Source: Chloroflexota bacterium (GTDB lineage: Bacteria > Chloroflexota > Dehalococcoidia > Tepidiformales > Tepidiformaceae). Taken from it: DNA of 8,109 nucleotides. The notes under the pieces were generated by a model. The model was not told the origin of the DNA. It saw only the letters and a program-made list of their open reading frames with translations, and ran no database searches. The stretch covers positions 1-8,109 of the forward strand of contig CAUJEQ010000017.1 in assembly GCA_963169135.1 (NCBI GenBank), read 5' to 3'. This document shows, piece after piece, positions 1 to 5,309 of this stretch; the stretch's first letter is position 1, and the number at the start of each line of letters is the position of its first letter. The position numbers and the translations under genes are program-made.

Positions 1-1
1 G

Positions 2-709
2 ACGCTGGACAACGTGTTCGTGCACACGATTGTGGCGGTGCAGTACATGGTGATCCCGGAGCAGGTGTACGACGCGTTCTACCGGCTGGACCAGCCGACG
101 GTACAGATTACGGCGTACGTGTTCGACACGGTGCGGGCGCGCGTGCCGAAGATGGAGCTGGACGACGTGTTCGAGCGCAAGGACGAGGTGGCCATCGCCG
201 TGAAGCAGGAACTCCTGGGCGAGATGGGCGAGTTCGGCTACCAGATCGTGCAGGCGCTGGTCACGGATATCGACCCCGACAAGAAGGTGAAAGAGTCGAT
301 GAACGAGATCAACGCGGCGAAGCGGCTGCGCGAGGCGGCCCAGGAGCGCGGAGAAGCGGACAAGATCCTGAAGGTGAAGGCGGCGGAGGCCGAAGCGGAG
401 AGCAAGGCCCTCCAGGGCCAGGGCATTGCGAACCAGCGGCGGGCGATCATCGACGGGTTGCGGGAATCGGTGGACCAGTTCGCCCAGAGCATTTCGGGGA
501 CGACGCCCGAGAGCATCATGCAGCTGGTGTTGATGACGCAGCACTACGACACAGTGAAGGAGATCGGGTCGTCGTCGCGGGCGAACACGATCTTCGTGCC
601 GTATTCGCCGGGCGGGATGGCTGATCTTGCCGGGCAAATGCGAGACGCGCTCATCGGGGCGAACGCGGCGACGCAGAACGTGGACCTGGATGCGGCGCGG
701 GATTCGTAG
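2..709 (+). CDS. SPFH/band 7 (HIR-type, prohibitin-stomatin-like) protein, 5' end outside window
   Basis: The reading frame is open to the left edge, so the start and N-terminal part lie upstream; 235 residues are visible. They resemble the plant-type hypersensitive-induced-reaction (HIR) branch of the SPFH/band 7 family. Cues are an N-terminal LDNVFVHTIVAVQY stretch, then QITAYVFDTVRARVPKMELD, a DDVFERKDE segment, and the EINAAKRLREAA helix leading into a charged Ala/Glu/Lys-rich coiled coil (about residues 100-150). After that come GIANQRRAIIDGLRESV and a MTQHYDTVKEIG segment. Such proteins form membrane-associated oligomeric scaffolds; the membrane-anchoring N-terminus would be upstream of the window. 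The tail (VPYSPGG onward) is short and probably flexible. A GTG at position 14 could be read as a start but lies inside the conserved domain, so the true start is upstream. The TAG stop touches the stop of the convergent GrpB gene. The family assignment is strong; the cellular role is unknown. Confidence 0.9.
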   Translation, partial: TLDNVFVHTIVAVQYMVIPEQVYDAFYRLDQPTVQITAYVFDTVRARVPKMELDDVFERKDEVAIAVKQELLGEMGEFGYQIVQALVTDIDPDKKVKESMNEINAAKRLREAAQERGEADKILKVKAAEAEAESKALQGQGIANQRRAIIDGLRESVDQFAQSISGTTPESIMQLVLMTQHYDTVKEIGSSSRANTIFVPYSPGGMADLAGQMRDALIGANAATQNVDLDAARDS

Positions 710-1768
710 TTAGCGATTGCGCTCCGCGCTGGGGACTTCGCCCTCCCAGCCGGCATGGCGGAGGATGCGCTCGATGAGGGCCGTCTTGCCCTCCTGGTAG
801 GCGGCCCGGTCCTGGCCGTAGGCGGCTGCGAGACGGAGCTTCAGCTCGCCGTAAGCGTCGCGGTCGGCCCGATGGGCGCGAAGGTGGTCGCGGAAGAGGC
901 GGTGCTTGCGCGCTTCGAGACTGGAGTCTTCGAGCACGTGGAGGTGATGGGTGACGTTGCCTGAATGGTCTTCCTTGATGAAGTAGTGGCGGCGGGGGAT
1001 GCCGTTTTCGCCGCAGTACCAGTAGCCGAGTTCCTCAATGCGGCGGACGAGCGGGCGGGCGGCATCGAAATCCTCGACGGCGAGCAGCATGTCGATGATG
1101 GGCTTGGCGGCGAGGCCGGGGACAGCGGTGCTGCCGATGTGCTCGACACCGATTGAGTCTTCGCCAACCGCAGAGCGGAGGCGGGCAGCCTCGCCCTCGA
1201 ATGCCAGGGGCCACCCCTCGTTGTAGGGCACGACCTCGACCGGAGCCGGGGGCAGACCCGCGATGGCGCGGTAGATGGGGCGGATGATCGCGGTCTTGCC
1301 GCCGATGTAGAGGAGGATGTCCTGGGGGTAGCGGGCTGCAAGTTCGCGCTTGGCGGAACCGTAGGCTTCCCTGGCCGCCGGGTTCGCCCGGAGGTGGTCG
1401 CGAAAGGCAAGAAGGCGGGTGGCATCGGCGTGACCGGCCGGGTACATGTGGAGGTGGAAGAGGTCGAGTTCGCCGGTGACCGGGCTGGGAAGGTCGAAGT
1501 AGCGGCGGCCGGGGATGCCGGCGATGCCGTGGTAGTCGTAGCCGAGCGAGCGGATGGGGTCGATGTAGGCTTCGCCGGCTTCGAAGGTAGGCACGAAGAG
1601 GGCCATATCGACGATGGGCTTGGCGGGAAGGCCGGGGACGGCGGTACTCCCGACATGCTCGATGACGAGGGCCGGATCCTGGCAGGCTGCGCGGATGCGG
1701 GCGGCCTCAGCCTGGAAGAGGGATGGCCAGCGGGGGTCGGATTCTACAACCCGGAGCGTCTTGGGCAT
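710..1768 (-). CDS. Tandem GrpB-domain protein (two UPF0157 nucleotidyltransferase-fold domains)
   Basis: This 352-residue protein contains two consecutive GrpB (UPF0157) domains, whereas the family is usually one domain of about 170-190 residues. The signature EHVGSTAVPGLPAKPIVDM lies at residues 37-55 and recurs as EHIGSTAVPGLAAKPIIDM at 209-227. The FHLHMY motif (104-109) recurs as HHLHVLE (274-280), FRDHLRANP (122-130) as FRDHLRAHR (292-300), and GKTA (157-160) as GKTA (327-330). The repeat period is therefore 170-172 residues. GrpB belongs to the nucleotidyltransferase superfamily: the GS motif and following Asp correspond to its active-site elements, and both copies keep them. The substrate is unknown; GrpB also occurs fused to dephospho-CoA kinase in other bacteria. 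The ATG at 1768 is preceded by GGGGGA (1779-1774), a moderate ribosome binding site. The gene lies 33 nt downstream of the small membrane protein gene and probably shares its transcript. Confidence 0.92.
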   Translation of the reverse strand: MPKTLRVVESDPRWPSLFQAEAARIRAACQDPALVIEHVGSTAVPGLPAKPIVDMALFVPTFEAGEAYIDPIRSLGYDYHGIAGIPGRRYFDLPSPVTGELDLFHLHMYPAGHADATRLLAFRDHLRANPAAREAYGSAKRELAARYPQDILLYIGGKTAIIRPIYRAIAGLPPAPVEVVPYNEGWPLAFEGEAARLRSAVGEDSIGVEHIGSTAVPGLAAKPIIDMLLAVEDFDAARPLVRRIEELGYWYCGENGIPRRHYFIKEDHSGNVTHHLHVLEDSSLEARKHRLFRDHLRAHRADRDAYGELKLRLAAAYGQDRAAYQEGKTALIERILRHAGWEGEVPSAERNR

Positions 1769-1801
1769 GGAGTTCCCCCGGAGGCCGCGGAGGCGGGAGC
1801 G

Positions 1802-2158
1802 CTAGTGGGCGGGGGCGTGCCCGGCGCCGTGAGCATCGTGGGTGCCGCCGTGGCCGTTGGCAGCGTCATCGCCGGGGAGGTCGCGGGAGCGCATGACGCT
1901 GATGGGGGCTGTCCAGGAGGGATTTTCGGGGAAGCCGCCGACCCGGCGCTTGAAGAGGTAGAGCGTGCCCATGACGACAGCGCCAACGGCCACCCCGGCG
2001 AGCGACCAGAGGGTGACGGGGAGGATGTCGGTGCCATTGTCTCCGGCCTGGGAGACGGAGTGAGTGCCTTCGTCGTCGGCGGTAGCGGGGGCGATGGCGC
2101 CGAGTGCCGCGAAAGCGAGGGCGGAGACGAGGGCCAGGCGGAGGAGGAGCGTCTTCAT
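1802..2158 (-). CDS. Small secreted/membrane-anchored protein with His-rich C-terminal tail
   Basis: I do not recognise a named family for this 118-residue protein. Residues 1-27 form a signal peptide: KT at the start, a Leu/Ala-rich core, and an Ala-Thr-Ala site before Asp28. A short polar segment (28-44) follows, then one hydrophobic helix at about 45-69, then LFKRR. The positive charges after the helix suggest the C-terminus stays inside and the short polar segment faces outward. The tail (about 73-118) has VGGFPENPSWTAP and ends in a His/Gly/Ala-rich stretch with six His among the last 16 residues, which could bind metal (inference). It is the first gene of a probable two-gene operon with the tandem GrpB gene. 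No Shine-Dalgarno sequence precedes the ATG; a -10-like TACACT ends 10 nt upstream, so the mRNA may have almost no leader. An antisense frame covers the region but has low-complexity composition. Confidence 0.75.
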   Translation of the reverse strand: MKTLLLRLALVSALAFAALGAIAPATADDEGTHSVSQAGDNGTDILPVTLWSLAGVAVGAVVMGTLYLFKRRVGGFPENPSWTAPISVMRSRDLPGDDAANGHGGTHDAHGAGHAPAH

Positions 2159-2168
2159 ACCGGGTGAA

Positions 2169-2174
2169 AGTGTA
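2169..2174 (-). promoter_or_regulatory. -10-like box for the small membrane protein gene
   Basis: Read on the - strand this is TACACT, matching TATAAT at four of six positions, with 10 nt between it and the ATG at 2158. No good -35 box is visible 16-18 nt upstream. If functional, transcription would begin within about 4 nt of the start codon. That would explain the missing Shine-Dalgarno sequence. Confidence 0.35.
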
Positions 2175-2258
2175 CGGATTCAGGCGGGTTGGAACCACCC
2201 GGGCTTCGAGGCAAAGAAAAGGGGCCGGTGGATGTGTGGAGCGGACACAGCATCCAGC

Positions 2259-2299
2259 GCGACCCGATATGAGTTTTAGCACTCACTCAGCGGGTTCGC
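2259..2299. promoter_or_regulatory. Nested inverted repeat in the divergent control region
   Basis: Outer arms GCGACCCG (2259-2266) and CGGGTTCGC (2291-2299) are complementary apart from one bulged base. Inside them TGAGT (2270-2274) pairs with ACTCA (2281-2285) around the 6-nt loop TTTAGC. The element lies in the 279-nt gap between the divergent small membrane protein and universal stress protein genes, and its core is more AT-rich than the surroundings. It could be a regulator site or form a structured RNA. No T-run follows on either strand, so it is not an obvious terminator. The rest of 2159-2437 shows no gene. Confidence 0.3.
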
Positions 2300-2319
2300 A
2301 AGGGGTATCGCGCCGGATC

Positions 2320-2349
2320 TTCATCACGATCTGTGGCCTGGGATAGACT
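2320..2349 (+). promoter_or_regulatory. Possible promoter of the universal stress protein gene
   Basis: A weak pair of hexamers, TTCATC (2320-2325) and TAGACT (2344-2349), is separated by 18 nt. The -10-like hexamer has the TA-G/C-A form seen upstream of other genes in this window. A start near 2356 would give a leader of about 80 nt before the ATG at 2438. The -35 match is poor. Confidence 0.3.
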
Positions 2350-2424
2350 AATGGCCCGCAGAGCCGGCCCTCCTGGCGGTTCACGCGGACGAAGACCGGC
2401 GGGAAAGTACCATGAAGACGATGT

Positions 2425-2430
2425 GAGGAG
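2425..2430 (+). promoter_or_regulatory. Ribosome binding site that fixes the universal stress protein start
   Basis: GAGGAG lies 7 nt before the ATG at 2438. The frame stays open further upstream (an ATG at 2351 and an earlier possible start at 2333). However, that extension is Arg/Gly/Pro-rich and unlike the family, so this site supports the shorter protein. Confidence 0.8.
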
Positions 2431-2437
2431 ACCGCAC

Positions 2438-2935
2438 ATGAAGGCCGTAGTACCACTGGATGGGAGCGACACTGCGCTGGGCATCATGCCCTCGGTGCGC
2501 AGGTTGATCGAGATGTCGCCAGGGATTGAGATTCACCTGCTGCGGGTGATGGACCCGAAGGATGTGCGGGGGCGGCTGGAGCATGTCGTTGGAGAGCCGC
2601 CGGCGGCATCTGTCGGGAAGACCACGGTGCAAGCGCCACCACCGCGGCTGGTTGAGAGCCACGGCGAGGCGATGGCTCGAAAGGGGATCGAGCTACGCGA
2701 GGGGCTGGAGGCGGTCGCGGCGAAGGAGATCCCGCAGGCGGCGAGCGTGGCGCATGTGAAGTGGTCGGGTAACGCAGCCCAGGCCATCACGGAGCTGGCA
2801 AACGAGCTGGATGCGGACGTCATCGTGATGGCCACGCACGGACGGTCCGGGATTTCGCATGTGCTGGCGGGAAGTGTTGCCGAGGCGGTGATCCGGACAA
2901 GCGGGCGGCCAGTGCTGGTGCAAAAGCCGGGGTGA
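2438..2935 (+). CDS. Universal stress protein (UspA family)
   Basis: This is a single-domain USP of 165 residues. It begins MKAVVPLDGSDTA, the family's first beta strand and nucleotide-binding Asp loop. DADVIVMATHGRSG (125-138) leads into ISHVLAGSVAEAVI. This matches the ATP-binding pattern G-2x-G-9x-G-S/T except that the first Gly is Ala (ATHG, residues 132-135). The domain ends RPVLVQKPG as usual. A longer loop at about 40-75 (Pro-rich, VQAPPPRLVE) makes it somewhat larger than the 140-150 residue norm. It is cytoplasmic, probably binds ATP or another adenine nucleotide, and helps in stress adaptation; the exact partner is unknown. The start is set by a GAGGAG ribosome binding site. The gene ends 82 nt before the cyclase gene on the same strand, and some mycobacterial USPs bind cAMP, so a functional link is possible (inference). 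Confidence 0.93.
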   Translation: MKAVVPLDGSDTALGIMPSVRRLIEMSPGIEIHLLRVMDPKDVRGRLEHVVGEPPAASVGKTTVQAPPPRLVESHGEAMARKGIELREGLEAVAAKEIPQAASVAHVKWSGNAAQAITELANELDADVIVMATHGRSGISHVLAGSVAEAVIRTSGRPVLVQKPG

Positions 2936-2962
2936 TGGAGCCCCATGGCGGAGCCGCGGGAT

Positions 2963-2978
2963 TCCAGGGGGGCCTGGA
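2963..2978 (+). terminator. Short GC hairpin after the universal stress protein gene
   Basis: TCCAGG (2963-2968) and CCTGGA (2973-2978) form a perfect 6-bp stem around a GGGG loop, 28 nt after the stop codon. No T-tract follows, so a classical intrinsic terminator is doubtful. It could instead be a U-less terminator or a protein-binding palindrome upstream of the cyclase gene. Confidence 0.3.
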
Positions 2979-3003
2979 TAGCTCCCGCGCTGGCAGGGGT
3001 GCG

Positions 3004-3009
3004 TACAAT
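3004..3009 (+). promoter_or_regulatory. -10 box immediately upstream of the cyclase gene
   Basis: TACAAT matches TATAAT at five of six positions and ends 8 nt before the ATG at 3018. No Shine-Dalgarno sequence lies between them. The expected transcription start falls about at the start codon, suggesting a leaderless mRNA. No convincing -35 hexamer is present 16-18 nt upstream. Confidence 0.5.
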
Positions 3010-3017
3010 CCACCGCC

Positions 3018-4370
3018 ATGGACCCGCGCATCCAGTACGCGTTGACGGCCGACGGAGCGAGTGTCGCCTTCTGGTCGCTCGGGAGCGGCCCGCCGGTTAT
3101 CCAGATGCCTACCATGCCGTTCACACATATTCAGCTGGAGTGGCAGGACCCGGACTTCAATGCCTGGTACTCGGGACTGTTGCAGCAGTTCCGGCTGATC
3201 CGCTACGACACGCGGGGGTGCGGGCTTTCTTCGGCCGAGGGGCAGACGCACTCGCTGGAGACGATGGTCGAGGACCTGCGGGCGGTCGCTGATCGCGCCG
3301 GAGTCGAGCGTTTCGGGCTGATTGCGCCGGTACAGGCGGGACCGGCGGCGATCGCGTTCGCGGCGCGCAACCGGGAGCGGGTGAGCCGGCTGGTGTTGTG
3401 GATGGCGGTGCAGCGGGGGACCGATATGCGGACGCCGCGGTTCGAAGCGCTGCGCCAGCTGAGCGTGACGGACTGGGGGCTGTTCTGCGAAGCGGCGGCG
3501 CACGCGATCGTGGCGGGGTGGGACAACGCAGCGTCGGCGCACCGGATTGCGCGAATCATGCGGGAGTCATCGAGTGCGGCTATCCACGAGGCGATCCTGC
3601 AGGACTACCTGGAGGCGGACATCGCGGAGTGCCTGCCGCTGGTGCGCTGCCCGGTGATGGTTGCTCACCGGATGGAGGGCAACGCGCCGCCCCCGGCGAC
3701 GGCGCGGCGGCTGGCGGCTTCGATCCCCGATGCGAGCCTCATGCCGTTTCCCGGCACGTCGCTGTTTTTCCTGACCCAGGGGCCGGCGGAGATCGTCCGG
3801 GCGTTCTGCGAATTCCTGGACATTGGGGAGTTGCCCGCGAGGCATCCAGTGTTGAGTTCGGGGTTCTGCACGCTCCTGTACACGGACATCGAGGGCCACA
3901 CGGGCATCATCCGCAAGCTGGGCGACGAGCGCGGGCGGATCGTATTGCGCGAACACGAGCGAATCACGCGCCAGGCGCTGGCTGCGCATGGGGGCATCGA
4001 GGTGCTTTCAACGGGCGATGGGTTCCTGGCGCGGTTTGCGACAGCGCAGTCGGCGCTGGAGTGTGCGGCGGACCTGCAGCGCGACCTGGCCGATGCGAGC
4101 GCGGACCTGCCAGTAGAGCTGCGCGTGCGGGTTGGCATCAACGCGGGTGAACCGATTGCGGAGGGGGACGAGCTCTTCGGCGCGGTGGTGGTGAACGCCG
4201 AGCGGATTGCAGCGATGGCAAACGGCGGCGAGGTGCTGGTTGCAAACGTCGTGAGAGAGCTGGCCGCCGGGAAGGGGTTCGCGTTCGCGGACCGGGGGGA
4301 GGCAACGATGCCGGGGAGCGATGAGCCCGTGCGCGTTTGGGAGCTGCGCTGGGCGGTTCCGGCAACCTGA
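3018..4370 (+). CDS. Alpha/beta-hydrolase-like domain fused to class III adenylate/guanylate cyclase
   Basis: This 450-residue cytoplasmic protein has two domains. Residues about 1-275 form an alpha/beta-hydrolase fold: RYDTRGCGLSS at 62-72, RVSRLVL at 121-127. Residues about 280-446 form a class III nucleotide cyclase, which makes cAMP or cGMP from ATP or GTP. The metal-binding Asp residues are present: D290 in LLYTDIEGHT and D334 in STGDGFLARF. R396 in the NAERI segment fits the transition-state Arg. By hand alignment the purine-recognition Lys position is Leu330, the second specificity position is Glu385, and the transition-state Asn position is Val392 or shifted to Asn393, so activity and substrate are uncertain. 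The hydrolase nucleophile elbow, usually GxSxG, reads APVQAG (103-108) with Val at the Ser position. The catalytic His position (PGTSLFF) is Leu249, and the acid region reads MEGNAPPP. That half therefore looks like a binding or sensing domain. Mycobacterial Rv1900c has the same domain order. No Shine-Dalgarno sequence precedes the start. Confidence 0.92.
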   Translation: MDPRIQYALTADGASVAFWSLGSGPPVIQMPTMPFTHIQLEWQDPDFNAWYSGLLQQFRLIRYDTRGCGLSSAEGQTHSLETMVEDLRAVADRAGVERFGLIAPVQAGPAAIAFAARNRERVSRLVLWMAVQRGTDMRTPRFEALRQLSVTDWGLFCEAAAHAIVAGWDNAASAHRIARIMRESSSAAIHEAILQDYLEADIAECLPLVRCPVMVAHRMEGNAPPPATARRLAASIPDASLMPFPGTSLFFLTQGPAEIVRAFCEFLDIGELPARHPVLSSGFCTLLYTDIEGHTGIIRKLGDERGRIVLREHERITRQALAAHGGIEVLSTGDGFLARFATAQSALECAADLQRDLADASADLPVELRVRVGINAGEPIAEGDELFGAVVVNAERIAAMANGGEVLVANVVRELAAGKGFAFADRGEATMPGSDEPVRVWELRWAVPAT

Positions 4371-4385
4371 GAGGACTCCGGAGCG
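4361..4385 (+). repeat. Direct repeat copy A (25 bp) spanning the cyclase stop codon
   Basis: This copy matches 5267-5291 at 23 of 25 bases (GGCAACCTGA, then G or C, then AGGACTCCGG, then A or G, then GCG). It contains the last codons and TGA stop of the cyclase gene and lies upstream of the methyltransferase gene. It includes the perfect palindrome CTCCGGAG (4376-4383). Similarity to copy B resumes around the -10 box (TAGAATTCCGCG against CATAATCCGCG). Confidence 0.85.
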
Positions 4386-4398
4386 AGGGTGCAGGGCG

Positions 4399-4404
4399 TA
4401 GAAT
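4399..4404 (+). promoter_or_regulatory. -10-like box upstream of the methyltransferase gene
   Basis: TAGAAT matches TATAAT at five of six positions. The -35-like CTGAGA in repeat copy A (4367-4372) lies 26 nt away, too far for a normal promoter; in copy B the same spacing is 17 nt. A start near 4411 would give a leader of about 27 nt holding the GGAGGAGGG ribosome binding site at 4425-4433. Confidence 0.4.
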
Positions 4405-4437
4405 TCCGCGGCGAGTGGCATCCCGGAGGAGGGAACG

Positions 4438-5235
4438 ATGGACAGTCCGGCGGATCTCTCTCTGCGCCCGGTGGCGGACATCTACGACGAGCCGTGGGTC
4501 GCCTGGACACTGCGCACGGCGGGCGGGCACCTCCACCCGGGGCGCGAGATCGCTACGGTGAACCTGGTCGAGAAGGCGGCGCATTTCGGATTCCCGCGCG
4601 GGGGCCTGGTGCTCGAGGTCGCCTCGGCGCTCGGGGGGCCGGCCCGAGTCGTGGCCCGCCACTTCTCGGCAACGATGATCTGCGTGGACATGAACCCGAT
4701 GATGCAACGCGCGCTGCGGGCGGCCGCCTGGCAGGAGGGCATCGGGCTTCGCTGCCATGGGGTGCTCGCCCGGACCGAGCACCTGCCCATCCGCGATGAA
4801 TCGCTCGACGGGGCGTGGAGCCAGGATGCGATGTGCCACATGGACAAGCCGGCGGTGGTCGCGGAGGTGGCGCGCGTATTGAAGCCAGAGGGGATTTTCG
4901 CGTTTACCGACTGGATAGCGCGGGCGGCGCTTTCCCACGAGGACTGGGCAGCCGTGGCCCGGGAGTGGGGCTTCCCGTCATTGTTCACCCTGGCCGAGTA
5001 CACCGGGGTCCTTGCCGCGAACGGGTTCGACCTCCTCCTGGCGGAAGACCGGTCATTCGTGCTGGCAGGGCACCGGGCGCCGGCGCCGGAGGACCAGCAG
5101 GCATTCGAACAAGCGTTTGCTGACCGCTGGGGCGAGGCCGAACTGGTGCGCCAGAAGGCTCCGGGCGAGGTCTGGCAGGCGCTTGCGGTGGAGGGCAAGA
5201 CGGGAGTGGGCATGCTCATCGCCCGGAAGCGCTGA
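4438..5235 (+). CDS. SAM-dependent methyltransferase (class I; sarcosine/dimethylglycine methyltransferase-like)
   Basis: This 265-residue class I methyltransferase transfers a methyl group from S-adenosylmethionine to an unknown acceptor. Motif I is VLEVASALGGPAR (58-70), where the usual D/E-x-G-x-G is E-V-A-S-A, although the following GGPAR is kept. CVDMNP (82-87) supplies the acidic residue (Asp84) for the SAM ribose. LPIRDESLDGAWSQDA (116-131) and RVLKPEGIFAFTDWI (146-160) match motifs of the glycine/sarcosine/dimethylglycine N-methyltransferase and UbiE-like group. GGHLHPG (29-35) resembles that group's N-terminal GG-x-D-I-H-x-G segment. A small-amine or small-molecule substrate is plausible, but specificity cannot be read from the sequence. 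The ATG at 4438 has a strong GGAGGAGGG ribosome binding site 4 nt upstream. The gene is bracketed by the two 25-bp direct repeats and followed after 74 nt by the exporter gene. Confidence 0.9.
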   Translation: MDSPADLSLRPVADIYDEPWVAWTLRTAGGHLHPGREIATVNLVEKAAHFGFPRGGLVLEVASALGGPARVVARHFSATMICVDMNPMMQRALRAAAWQEGIGLRCHGVLARTEHLPIRDESLDGAWSQDAMCHMDKPAVVAEVARVLKPEGIFAFTDWIARAALSHEDWAAVAREWGFPSLFTLAEYTGVLAANGFDLLLAEDRSFVLAGHRAPAPEDQQAFEQAFADRWGEAELVRQKAPGEVWQALAVEGKTGVGMLIARKR

Positions 5236-5266
5236 CGCGGGACAGGGGCAGCCCGGCCGGGTGGAC

Positions 5267-5291
5267 GGCAACCTGACAGGACTCCGGGGCG
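5267..5291 (+). repeat. Direct repeat copy B (25 bp) in the exporter promoter
   Basis: This is the second copy of the repeat at 4361-4385 (23 of 25 identical), 31 nt after the methyltransferase stop. It carries the small palindrome CCTGACAGG and supplies the -35 box CTGACA of the exporter gene. The two copies enclose the methyltransferase gene exactly. Confidence 0.85.
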
Positions 5292-5301
5292 GCCCCATAA
5301 T
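5273..5301 (+). promoter_or_regulatory. Promoter of the MFS exporter gene (-35 CTGACA, 17 nt, -10 CATAAT)
   Basis: CTGACA (5273-5278) and CATAAT (5296-5301) each match the sigma-70 type consensus at five of six positions, with the ideal 17-nt spacing. Only 8 nt separate the -10 box from the ATG at 5310, so transcription should start at or within about 2 nt of the start codon. This is the best promoter in the window. Confidence 0.65.
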
Positions 5302-5309
5302 CCGCGCGG

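Noticed and set aside
841..1656. Second - strand frame (271 codons) inside the GrpB gene
   Set aside because: The product is almost entirely Ser/Pro/Ala/Thr, typical of a shifted frame of GC-rich coding DNA. The GrpB frame carries the conserved motifs.
1394..2167. Long + strand open frame (257 codons) opposite the GrpB and small membrane protein genes
   Set aside because: Its product is Gly/Val/Ala/Glu-rich with no domain. It covers two genes on the other strand with clear domain or signal-peptide evidence, so it is a GC-rich shadow.
2333..2437. N-terminal extension of the universal stress protein (starts at 2333 or 2351)
   Set aside because: The extension is Arg/Pro/Gly-rich, absent from the family, and overlaps the probable promoter. 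A good ribosome binding site precedes ATG 2438.
2945..3292. Small + strand frame (115 codons) between the stress protein and cyclase genes
   Set aside because: It overlaps the cyclase gene in another frame, has no domain and no ribosome binding site; it is a shadow.
5252..5261. Perfect palindrome CCCGGCCGGG after the methyltransferase gene
   Set aside because: Ten-base GC palindromes are expected by chance in such GC-rich DNA. It has no loop or T-run to make a terminator.
4386..5266. Methyltransferase as a recently acquired foreign cassette
   Set aside because: Base composition and codon choice of the gene looked by eye much like its neighbours, and no integrase or mobility gene is present. 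The repeats alone do not prove insertion.
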